Assembly (NCBI GenBank): GCA_017607445.1
Contig: JAEVHH010000004.1
Span: 6,431,201 to 6,495,200, forward strand
Source of the DNA: Histoplasma ohiense
Taxonomy: Eukaryota; Ascomycota; Eurotiomycetes; Onygenales; Ajellomycetaceae
Length of the DNA: 64,000 nucleotides
Direction: 5' to 3'
The first letter of the stretch is position 1. Each line of letters starts with the position of its first letter. Below are positions 37,606-47,218 of this stretch, piece after piece. The notes below the pieces were generated by a model. The model was not told where the DNA came from. It saw only the letters and a program-made list of their open reading frames with translations, and did not search any database. Made by a program: the position numbers and the translations under genes.

Positions 37606-38736
37606 TATACTTGATTGAATAGCAAGTCTATTGCTCATTCATCAATATTCAATTTGATATTCACTTTTGACTTTCATATAAAATAGAGTACTAGATTTTT
37701 TTTATATTTGTTGAGAATTGAAAGTTTCTTTCTTGAAGGCTTTTCATAAAACACAGATGTAGAAGAAATGATGAATATGAAAATACTCATTTCAGTAAAT
37801 TATCATTGCAATTCAGTTATCTGTAGTGCTTGTTGCTGAAGAATGCTTTGTAGATCTAAGTTGTTGTCTGCTGTGTTTGAATATAATGAATGTTCATAGA
37901 ATTGTTTATAGTTCATTTCAATATCTAAAAATATATAATAAAAAAAAGAAAAAAAAATATTTATAGATATTCAATTCTCTCACAGATATTATTTACAGTG
38001 TTGCAGTGTTAAGCTTTGTCAAGCTTCTTTGTGAATGCTATTCACAGTGTTACAGTTTATAGACATTCAGATTTCTTTGTAGAACACAGTCAATTATATC
38101 TCAGACACTTAGATATAACAGTCTATATAACTAACAATAAAAACATTTGAATTTACAAGAAATCTTTTATAACAACTAGACACTCAGATCTGTAAATGAT
38201 ACACTTAGATGTAAAAATTAATAATAAAACACTCAGATTTTAAATACAGAAGAATTAATTTATAATGCAATGAATATACTTCAATTAACAATTTGATACT
38301 ATTCTAATTACAGATTATGAATTGATTAAGAAAAGAAAGAGAAAAGAAATCAGAAGAAAAAATTGTACAAAAAGAATTTTTATAAAAAAAAGTTTGAGAT
38401 AAAAGAATATCAGAAGCCACTTCACAGTGAAGCACAGAGTGAAAAAATATTAAAAACTATATAAAAGAATTATTAGAAACTATATAAATATGAAATATGA
38501 GATAAAAGAATTATTAAAAGCTATATGAAATAATTATTAGAGACTATATAAATACAGAGTATGAAGTGGAAGAATGTTAAAAGCTACACAGAAGAATTGT
38601 TAGAGACTATATAAATGCAGAGCACAGAGCAGAAGAACATCAAAAATTATATAAAATTACAATGATCAGAAATAAACAAATGCAGAAAAGAAATTGATTG
38701 TGTAAATTAATTACTAACAAATATTAATTCATTACA
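37606..38736 (-). mobile_element. Gypsy-B5, LTR and gag start only
   Basis: The gag segment 37606-37915 is joined directly to the outer end of the B4 LTR. It continues through leader repeats to a 471-bp LTR at 38266-38736 (TGCAATGAATATAC to ATTACA). The sequence is more AT-rich than the other copies (runs of AAAAAAA, TATAAAAG), so it is probably among the oldest. The rest of the element is missing. Confidence 0.78.
38266..38736 (-). repeat. Gypsy-B5 5' LTR (471 bp)
   Basis: Its length and unit content equal the B3 5' LTR, including the 40-bp block near 38415. It is heavily C-to-T/G-to-A altered. Confidence 0.82.
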
Positions 38737-38815
38737 AAATCATTGTTCAATAAATGAAGATCAGTATAGAATTCACTGTATATTAAAAGCTTTGAATATT
38801 CTATACTTTGATTTA
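38737..38815 (-). mobile_element. Gypsy-B6, 79-bp gag fragment
   Basis: This short piece between the outer end of the B5 LTR and the hAT copy matches, in reverse, the Gypsy-B gag around 14280-14360 (the segment that encodes SIYSKFC..LCLLNNNLS). It shows that B5 sits in yet another Gypsy-B gag. Confidence 0.7.
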
Positions 38816-39717
38816 AACTGATTGATGAAATCATAAATTTCATGTTTGATTTGATTTGATTTGATTCCAGTCCATTTCTTGATGTGATTTCCAGTGAGAT
38901 CAGAATCAGAATGAAAGTGTAAAATGACTAGAATTATTAGAATATAAATGAAATGAAACTAATAAATCTTGATATTTTATATAAAATGACTGATTATCAA
39001 AAATAAAAATATAATCTGAGACTGATTATGATTTTGACTGAGATTTGATTTCATTCTGATGATTATATAATACATATCTAGATATCTGATGATATGATTG
39101 ATGAAGATATCATCTCTATCTAGTGTTGTTAATCAATTTATCTCTGTCAATATATCTACTGCTGTTAATCTATCACCACTGTTAATCTATCTATTGCTGC
39201 TAAGCTATTTCTTGCTGCTAAGCTATCTCTCACTGCTAAGCTAGCTATCACTGCTAATCTATCACTGCTAATCTATTGCTGTCAATCTATCTACTGTGGT
39301 GAATCTATTTATTGCTGTTAATCAATCTATCTATCATTGTTAATCTATCTATTACTGTCAATTTATCTACTGCAGTGAATCTATCTATCACTATCATTAC
39401 TAATTCAAAATAGAACTAGAGTATAAATACATTAAACTTCTTTTAATAGATAATGATTTTTGATAACACTTATAGCATTATATCATCTATATAGAATAAA
39501 TCATGATTCCATTTAAATCCATTTTACAAAATGAAATCAAATGAGATTAGAATCAGTAATTTATAAGAAGAACATGATCTGAGACTAGATTTATAATATA
39601 AACAATGTAAAGTGACTAATTTAATAAACACTATATAAGATCAGAACTAAGAAATTTGATAATGGAACTGAAGAAATATTTAGTCCCAGTTCCATGCATG
39701 GTCACACAGCCAGTCTA
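38816..39717. mobile_element. hAT-like element A2, mutated copy of A1
   Basis: This 902-bp element aligns with A1 from the left TIR (TAAACTGATTGATGAAATCAT against TAGGCTGGCTGGTGGGACCAT) to the right TIR (CAGCCAGTCTA), with a shorter satellite core at about 39115-39385. Differences in the left part are almost all G-to-A or C-to-T. The last 35 bases are unmutated. No 8-bp duplication is visible: the left flank is CTTTGATT in gag and the right flank AGCTTGCA belongs to the island-edge repeat. The right border has therefore been rearranged or is a junction. Confidence 0.82.
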
Positions 39718-39934
39718 AGCTTGCAAGACAGTAGAACAGTGAGTGTTGTGGGATATATTGACAGATTTGATGATAAAGATGCATATTTGATGATAAAGAT
39801 GTGTATTTGAATGAATTGGATGATATTTGAATGATTCTAGAGATACATGGATATTTTGGTTATTTTTGCGGTGTTTTGCTACTATTTTTCAGGGGGTGGC
39901 AGAAAATTCTGTTTTCGTACATCCGCCACAATAG
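39718..39934 (-). repeat. Island-edge inverted repeat, left copy
   Basis: This segment matches the reverse complement of about 59563-59805. It includes a short tandem unit (TTTGATGATAAAGATG, repeated), the run GATTCTAGAGATACATGGAT, and an inner end GGGGGTGGCAGAAAATTCTG that is CpG- and GC-normal. Its inner limit is CCGCCACAATA near 39934. It probably belongs to the terminal or 5' part of a transposon facing outward from the gene island, but it is cut by hAT A2. Confidence 0.8.
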
Positions 39935-40115
39935 CAGATTCGTCAGGGAAGCAAATATAACTTGCGCGAAATCTAAACTACATTTCATTACCTACCAGCC
40001 ACTATCATAATTAAGACAAAGCTGATTGAATCATAAACCCTCTTTGATCATGTCCCGATTGGATCGATATCTTGTTTCGCTCTGAAGAGAGTAAATCGAA
40101 CTCGGTTCGGTGGAT

Positions 40116-41256
40116 ATGGCCTCCCCTGGACCCGGCTTCAAGGCTAAAAAGCAGAAGATTATACGCGATCTGTCTGTCCCAGATGAAGAATATACAGATC
40201 TCTCACCCAAGGGATCTATAGATGCGGGGATCCGCGATTTGATTCACAATATCAACCAAATGCCAGGCCTGGTTACGACAAGCAGCTGTGCCGGAAGAAT
40301 CAGCGTATTCCTAGAAGGGGGTGAAAGTGGAAGAAAAAGGAAAGGACTAGGAGATAAAGAAGGCTCTTCTGCCAAAGAAGATGATCGGAAGATCGTAGAA
40401 GCAGAGGGGGATATCGGAGAAAGCTCAGAAAGACCACTGCAGTTTGCACCCACGGGAGGTAAAGGGAGTGGTAACTGGTTATTCGTATCCCATGAGCCGG
40501 TGGAGATAGACCTGGATTGTGAAGGCAATTACCTTCACAGGATGTTTAATCTGGTTCCCATGGACGAGAAAATTGGAACAATAAACCATTCCGGTAGCTT
40601 GAGACTTGTCCGTTTTCATTTTGAACCAATGGTCAGTGTCTGCTGTTCAACCTGTTGTTGTTTGTCCAATTTTCTGTAATAGTCATAATTCCCCTCAAAA
40701 TGTATGAATAATGCCTAACATGGCATCACAGATTCTCCACATTATGGCATCATCTCTACAACATGCCCAGCCGGTCCTCGCAGCTGCCACAATGGCCGGT
40801 TTCCGAGAAAGTGGCATACAAAGCCTGCGGTGTTTAAATGATTCGGAAGCGTACCCCATTGTGGCAGTCCGTTCATCCGGACTTGCCCTTGAGTCCATCA
40901 TCGGATTCCATCAACAATTCATCAAAAGTAAAAGCAAGGATGTCATTGCTAAGAGCCTAGTTTCTGAAGATTATCTCCGCATGTTGCTTGCAGTTGCAAA
41001 TGAGAGGTTTAAGACGAACGCAAACCGGCGAGATAGATTCTGGACGAAAGTACAGGAACTTAGTACAGGGCATGCCGGTGATCTTTCTTCAAGAAGGGCT
41101 GGTTGGGAAGATCCTGAAGTGCGAAGGGAAAGGAAAAGGGAGGAGGGATTAAGGCGGAGTAGAGCCGCAATGGGGCCAAAGGTTGCTCGAAGGAAACTTG
41201 ATCTATTTGGTGATATTATGAGTGAGGAGAGTGAGCCGTCCTTTCTGTATCTTTGA
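40116..41256 (+). CDS. TYW3: tRNA wybutosine-synthesizing protein 3 (TYW3)
   Basis: The protein is an S-adenosylmethionine-dependent methyltransferase of wybutosine synthesis, which modifies G37 of tRNA-Phe in the cytosol. Two exons, 40116-40631 and 40732-41256, with a 100-bp GT-AG intron give 346 aa. The N-terminal half carries the family block SPKGSIDAGIRDLIHNIN and TTSSCAGRISVF (residues about 30-66) and WLFVSHEP. Exon 2 starts with ILHIMASSLQHAQPVL and AGFRESGIQSL, also conserved. A variable Lys/Glu-rich insert follows FLEGG, and a basic tail ends the protein. The ATG at 40116 is chosen because the codon just upstream in frame is GTG. It is the first gene inside the island, converging on the RRM gene. 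Confidence 0.9.
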
Positions 41257-42288
41257 TTTGAGTTGATCCAAGGCGGTCTATAAAAATTTCTATAGCTTGC
41301 TGCTTTTGTAGCGGGCAGTTTTCCGTCTAATCTTCCTCAAGCATAACAGATATTATGAGGCCATGTTTCGTGCGATAATGTCTTTATCCTTTCAAAGAAT
41401 CTGACATTGATGCCGCGGTTGGTGATCTCCCGGACGCAGGAAAGCTACCACCTACGGACTATTCTCTTTCTATAGCCACAGCAAATAATGCAATAGGCAA
41501 CTTTTGGCCTTCATTTGTTATTGCTTTGCTAACTAACTAACTGGCTAACTAACTACCTGTGCTTGACATATTTTTGTTCATAACCAGCTACAGGCCCACA
41601 AGACGATAAGCCGCACATGGGAATACGACAGTGTCACGTAGGGGAACGGAATGCCAAGTTCATAAAAAGAAAATGGGTGGGAGGAAGGGACGCTCCGAAG
41701 AAACGTAACTAAAGCGAACAATTGCATCAGTAATTCATTAGGCCGATCCTATTCATCGTCGTAGCGCCGATGTTCCTGCGCTCAATTTCGCTGTAAATCA
41801 TGGCCACACACTTGGATCCCACGGAAGTAAAACAAACAAACGGATAAATCTATCGCTTTCATGGTACGAGAAGCAGTATTCCACTTCATGAAAGTCGAAA
41901 TCCATCGTCAAAGGAACCGTGAGATAGACAAAGAAAATACAAGAAAGGAAGGAGGAAAACCAAGCCAATTTGAAAGATTTACCCCCCCGGTTTTGCCATT
42001 GGCACATATGATGGTTTTGCCATGGACGGATACTGTGGAATAGATCACTGGTCGTCCTTCTCTCCAGCGCAATTGAGACAAGCCGTATATCCGGGAATGA
42101 AGCCCAAAGAGAAATTTCCGACAAAAAGATCACAAGAACAAAAGGAAACCCAAATAAGAAAAATCAGAAAAATCCAAGGAAAAAAAAACAATTAGAGTGG
42201 CTCAGTTGGGAGCCTCAGATGGGAGCGAAATACGTAAAGTTAATGAAACCTGCGTGATCATTAACAGAATTATGTGATATGCGAACAC
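41257..42288. other. Intergenic, convergent 3' ends
   Basis: This lies between the 3' ends of TYW3 and the minus-strand RRM gene. It holds normal-GC sequence with a CTAACTAACTAACTGG-type tetranucleotide patch near 41530-41560 and an A-rich stretch near 42120-42190. I see no gene. It probably holds the two 3' untranslated regions. Confidence 0.6.
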
Positions 42289-45191
42289 TCACACAGATCG
42301 CTCATAGCAGCCTTCATCGACCTCAGGCACTGGAGAATGACGACTTCCATTGGTTGCAGCACGGGTGCGGCGACGAGTACCCACAGCTCCAAACATGATA
42401 TGGGGGATAACGCGAGTATCAGCGAATCCTGAAAAGGAGTTGGAGGGTTTGCGACGATTAGCCTGATTAGAACGGGAGGCATCATCTTTGCAGTCTGGCA
42501 CATTGGTTGAACACGCGTCATGGATGAAATTGATGGGAGCAGACCTGGCCTGGCGGCTTAGGCTGTGGGTATGTCGAACCGGGTAACGAAGCACGGTGGG
42601 CGAAACGGATTGGGAAATAGTTTTATTTTTAGAGATAGGCCCTGCAACCGAAGAAGGACCGTCAATAGAAACTGAAGGAGACGAAGCGGAGGATGGAAGA
42701 GAGTGAGAAGGGCTCTCTGTTCTACGTTTGCTCTTAACACCCTCAGTGACTAGCTGAGTTAAAACACTAATTTCATAGTCCACCGCGGTCTGCCATTTGT
42801 GATGGGTGTTTCCCCAGCCCCACTCAAGCCAGACCCTCCCAAAAGGAGAGCCTGCATGCATGACAGGATGCCAGGTGTTAGCCAGGACATAGGTGCCAGG
42901 GTCCTTGGTAGCAGAACCGGCTACAATCAATTCAGCATATTGCTATGAGATACGGCATTAGCATAAGCAAATAGTTAAGTTTTGGGGATTTTCATACCAT
43001 GACGTGTTCCTCAGTAGCGTTAGGCTTGCGGGTGAGTGTATCAAATGGCCAGAATCGTGCAGTGGGAGATGCAGCCACGCGATAGTTTTTGGCAGCAATA
43101 TTGAGAACAAACTTCTGGCGATCATTAAAGACAGGGCAGCGCAGTCCCGCTTCTAGTAGCTCCCAAACAAGGCGCGAGTCGAGTCCAATAGTTTGTCCTC
43201 GCTCTACTTGCGGCACCAAAGCATGAATCAGGCGAAGAGTAGCAGAAAAAATCTGATTGCGATCTTCCACGGTGTAAAAGTAGGTCGCATACCAAGGGAA
43301 CTGGGGCTGGGATTAGGAACGTCACCAAATATCGTGGAGAAGGGGCGAACCTTATATAAAGTACTGATCATATTTTCGTAAGGGCGCTGAAGGCACTTTG
43401 CGCAGTAAACGGACTGTCACATCAGGGAGATCAGTGTCTAAGAATTCCCAGGCAGCGGCCCAATGTATTATTACAACATACGCGTTGAGGCATCTCAGCA
43501 TGGCGAACCGTGCAGAAAATTTCCTCTCCAGTCAAAAAACCCTGAAATCCAGAGCAATATTTCTCGATTCCAGCCCTCACATGAGGAATACCGTTTCTCC
43601 AATCAATATTTTTGGCACGCGGAAAGAGATCTTTGAGCAACTCGTCCTGATTGCTAGCTCTGACGACCACATGACGATTACCCAATTTTGGAGTCTGGCA
43701 AGTGTCTAGACTACGGTTGACCCAAGCAAGCGTACACTCCGCATCGGCCTTAGTTGGGAATTCAATGTAGCAGTCCATAGTCTTCCCAGTCGAACGTTCC
43801 ATGATAATATGCACAGGGCATCCTAAATCAGGTGTCAAGGGTCTGGCGTTACGACCAAGAAACTGCAGGATCTCGTGCTTGGTCACTGCATAAGGGATCT
43901 AGAATCATATTAGCATGACTTCCATGTTAAGAAATCCGTCCGTCTCTCCGAGGCCCCATGAACAACCCCGGAACTACTACGATTGCTTATAATGGAGGAG
44001 TAATACTGGAAATGAACACGCCAGGGATCTGATATAACGCACATTGGTAATTTTGATAACCCCAAATCTGGGTGGTAGGCTGTATCTTGCCCCGTTGTCG
44101 AACGGCATCGCGTATGGGTAGCAGACCGGATTGCCAGCGTAGCCGTAAGGACCGTTATGTGAGGCTGACATTGTGACAGCCATCGCAGTGGTCGCAGTCA
44201 TCGGGGACGCTGCTGGCGCTGGGTTCTGATGCTGCGTGGCGTAGTTGTGGTCAGATGGAAGCTGAAAAGTTCGTGCAGTCAAGAATGAAGGATCATGTTC
44301 CATGGACGTCGCCAGAGTGACAGACGAAAGAACATCACCTCCCTTTTGCCTCATTGTCTCAGTAACCCCAACAAAGTGACGGTTTGCCCCAACGGCATTT
44401 GGATTCACTGCTGAAAGATTTTTTGTGTGGCCCATAGATACAACAGAAGCAGCAAGACCCGTGAGCTTATTATATTCATATTCCTTAAAATTGCCATTGA
44501 GCCCGCCATTTTGACCTATTCCAAGTCCCTGATCAAGCATCGGGAAATGATGGCTCGCTTTCATCACATAAGGAGAATAACGTGGCAAATATGGCACGCT
44601 GGGATAGAAGTTATAACCCACTTGATATCCGGTTGACTTCTGTTCGGGGATGCTGCAGGGATAGTAAGTGTATCCAGCCAACTGAAGTGGGAGGTATTGA
44701 GGGACGTGATACTGTTCACTACCGTTGGGAGCTGGGAGGTAATTGTGGGCATTGAAACCACTGTCAACGAAATCAGGAAATTTTTCGGTTTCTTCTTCTA
44801 AAGTCGCATCCGAGGGCACGGATATACTTCCATAATCGCTGCAAAATTCATACTCTGAGGCTGAGAACTTATATCCATCGCTGCTGATGTGGGTACGTCC
44901 ACGCTTGTGACCCAACAAATCGTTCTCAGATGCTCCACTGTCACCGTTAGAAGCGACTATCGCCGGAGCGGTATACGGAAAATTAGGCGGGTTCTCCCTC
45001 CAGTAGCCTCGAGCCTTTTCCGACATTTTATAGCTGAAAAGAGTGGCCATAGCTTTGAAACTCTTCTTGACGAAGCTCGATGCGAGTGCGTGATGGGCGT
45101 GCCAAACTCGATCAACAGCAGAACAATCTGCCGAAACAAAAGGGTCAAATGGAAGAGGAAAGATAATCCCACATTTGGCAGCAAAAGCCAA
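42289..45191 (-). CDS. RRM-domain RNA-binding protein
   Basis: Five exons read on the minus strand: 45191-44043, 43898-43482, 43413-43351, 43300-42998 and 42942-42289, with introns of 144, 68, 50 and 55 bp, all in phase, giving 861 aa. The first exon is Tyr/Asn/Pro-rich and disordered. An RRM begins at its end (GVIKITN) and continues across the first intron into IPYAVTKHEILQFLGRN and MDCYIEF. A second conserved part (NQDELLKDLFPRA, SGFQGFLTGEEI, VYCAKCLQRPYENMIS, TVEDRNQIF, CPVFNDRQKF) is shared with an ascomycete RRM family of unknown role. The C-terminus is Ser-rich and basic. Translation may start at 45050 (MATLFSY), and a further 3' exon is not excluded. Confidence 0.8.
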
Positions 45192-46070
45192 CTAGAGGTG
45201 TTTGTTGTAGTGCCTGTTGATGAAAGAGGGGAGGATGGATGAAACATGAAATTAAAAACCGAATTGTTTCATGAGATTTGTGTGTTCCGCTTAGTCGTTG
45301 CTTAGAACTGCCATGAGAGGTTTCGCACATGGATGATAGGTAGGTATGTTATGACCAGAAGGATAGTTATACTAGGGGGATCGGTTTGCATCATGTAGGA
45401 TGTTAATGATCAAACTCATATATGCCTTGGGCTTTGCTCTATTCACAAAGTAATTGTGGTACTTAACAAAAGTCCAGCTCTTTGTTTTTGAATGTTGTAG
45501 TTTAGTATAAATCGCATAACTGTGTATGTGAGGCATATCCTACATAGATAACTCGATGGCGAGGTGGAAAAGAGCAAGCAGATATGATGTTAATACTGCG
45601 TCCGGAGGGTCTCCACTCAGCTGATGAATGGAAGCGTCAAAATCGCAAAATAGCCTGGCTGATGGCCAGGGAGAAATGGGGACAGAAATCTCAAAAAACC
45701 AGATAATGCTGACTGGTGCCAATAAATGTAATGCGCTTTTCATGTCCGGCAGATGATTCGATGGTAGAAGAAAACGAAATACTGAAGTGGAATATGTGAG
45801 ATGATACAAGTATATATTCCACCGGCAGGAGATCATAGAAATGAAAAGAAAGGAAATTATGCTGGGCGGCATAATTTACATTGCCTTAGAACAGAAAATC
45901 TGCACAAGGAAACATAATGGGTTCTATTAGAATCTACACCAGGGAAAGGCTCAAAACGGACATGACATTCCGAATTATAGCTGGGCAAAAAAGGATATAA
46001 ACTAGAATGCTGGAAGAGAAAAAATATCGCATAAAACCCATTGCCACGGAGGTACAAGGCATGTAATTGA
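45192..46070. other. Intergenic, RRM gene upstream region
   Basis: This lies between the 5' end of the RRM gene and the last exon of ARPC4, both on the minus strand. I see no protein with recognisable content. It probably contains the RRM gene promoter and the ARPC4 3' untranslated region. Confidence 0.6.
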
Positions 46071-46842
46071 TTAATCAAACTTGCATCACAAATGTTAGCA
46101 CCCGTATAGATCTTCGAAAGTGATGACTATACTTACAGGAGTCAAAAAGGATTCCGCCACAAATCTGGCCCTAGCATTCAGCTAAGCACAAAACGGTTAG
46201 TAGAGGAAACGTAATGTAATAAACCCGATGAGAAGGTAGCCAGAGAGTCCGCATAGTCGGGCGCGAAGGCCGTTTACGCACAAAGAGTTTCATTTCCGAT
46301 ATTTCCTTATCCACCTCCTCCATGAACTCTATGATAAAGTCAACTAGCTTATGCTTTAACATAGCCTCCGTATGGAAATTGGTTATCAAAAAAGATATGT
46401 CGTAGCCCTAGACTACGTCAGCCATGACAATTTCCGCGTTATGTGCTTTCGAGGGTAGCTAACCTTTACAGGCTTCCGTCGCAGAATGAAGAACGCCTCT
46501 GCTCTTTGAGTCAAAAATCTGGTGAATTTGTGCACTAGAATATTTTCGATCTCGTCCGCCTGCTTAATCCGAATGCTGACTCTGATGCTATTGACACTTG
46601 GTTCAATAAGAACTTTTTCGTTTTCGTTACGCGCAATTGTAAGGGGGTTTAGTAGGACTTCTGGGGAAGTAGCCGCCTCCACCTCCGGAACATTATGCCG
46701 TTCTGACGTCTGCGAAGCAAAGTTGGAAATTGCGAGGGCGGCTGTGAGAGAGGACCGCACACACTGAAGGTATGGGCGCAATGATTGTGACTGAGATACG
46801 ATTAGTTGGGGCAATGTGGTCGTTAGGGGACGTACGTACCAT
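46071..46842 (-). CDS. ARC19: Arp2/3 complex subunit 4 (ARPC4/Arc19)
   Basis: This core subunit of the Arp2/3 complex nucleates branched actin at endocytic patches. Five exons on the minus strand: 46842-46840 (ATG only), 46790-46464, 46407-46282, 46181-46137 and 46079-46071 (Phe-Asp-stop), with introns of 49, 56, 100 and 57 bp. The product is 169 aa, the usual family length. It opens with the family start MSQSLRPYLQCVRSSLTAAL and carries SERHNVPEVE, KVLIEPSVNSIRVSI, FLTQRAEAFFILRRKPVKGY, FHTEAMLKHKLVDFI and LNARARFVAESFLTPFD. The one-codon first exon is inferred because conserved Ser2 follows directly after ATG|GTACGT...CTCAG|TCA; an alternative in-frame ATG at 46814 gives a nonconserved start. 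Confidence 0.9.
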
Positions 46843-47218
46843 AATGGATGTGGGCCGTCAGTTCAACTTGGGAAAATTGAGGTTCAAGAAAACAGAGCAA
46901 ATGCGATTGTGTGCGGGGTACAACGGACTTGATAAAATGGTCTGCCACGCTATTGCATGTAAGAGGACAGTGGTGCTGTGAATTCTTTGTATAAGACACT
47001 CATACTGGGTGTCCCGTTGTTGTCGATGGTCGATGATTGGAGGTGTTTGCACTGTTTGCAACAATTCCCCCCGCCAACCTCAAGAAGCATTTCTCAGCAA
47101 TTACTTTGTTAGCACACACGTCCCTGTCATCCATTCCTCCAGCCAACCTCTAAAGGACTGAAATTCGAATATATATCTTTGCATAGTGAGATTCACAGAG
47201 TAGTATTCAGTTTCCGTA
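46843..47218. promoter_or_regulatory. Bidirectional promoter region ARPC4-UBP6
   Basis: These 376 bp separate two divergently transcribed genes and must hold both promoters. A TATATAT stretch at about 47170 lies some 50 bp before the UBP6 start. A C-rich patch (TTCCCCCCGCC) is at about 47065. No factor-binding site can be assigned with confidence. Confidence 0.6.

Noticed and set aside
38808..39725. 8-bp target duplication for hAT copy A2
   Set aside because: The left flank CTTTGATT and right flank AGCTTGCA do not match. The right side is a different repeat.
40110..40115. TYW3 start two codons earlier at 40110
   Set aside because: That codon is GTG. The ATG at 40116 is the first proper start in frame.
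42270..42521. 83-codon minus-strand gene at the RRM gene end
   Set aside because: It lies in another frame of the last RRM exon, whose conserved frame explains the sequence.
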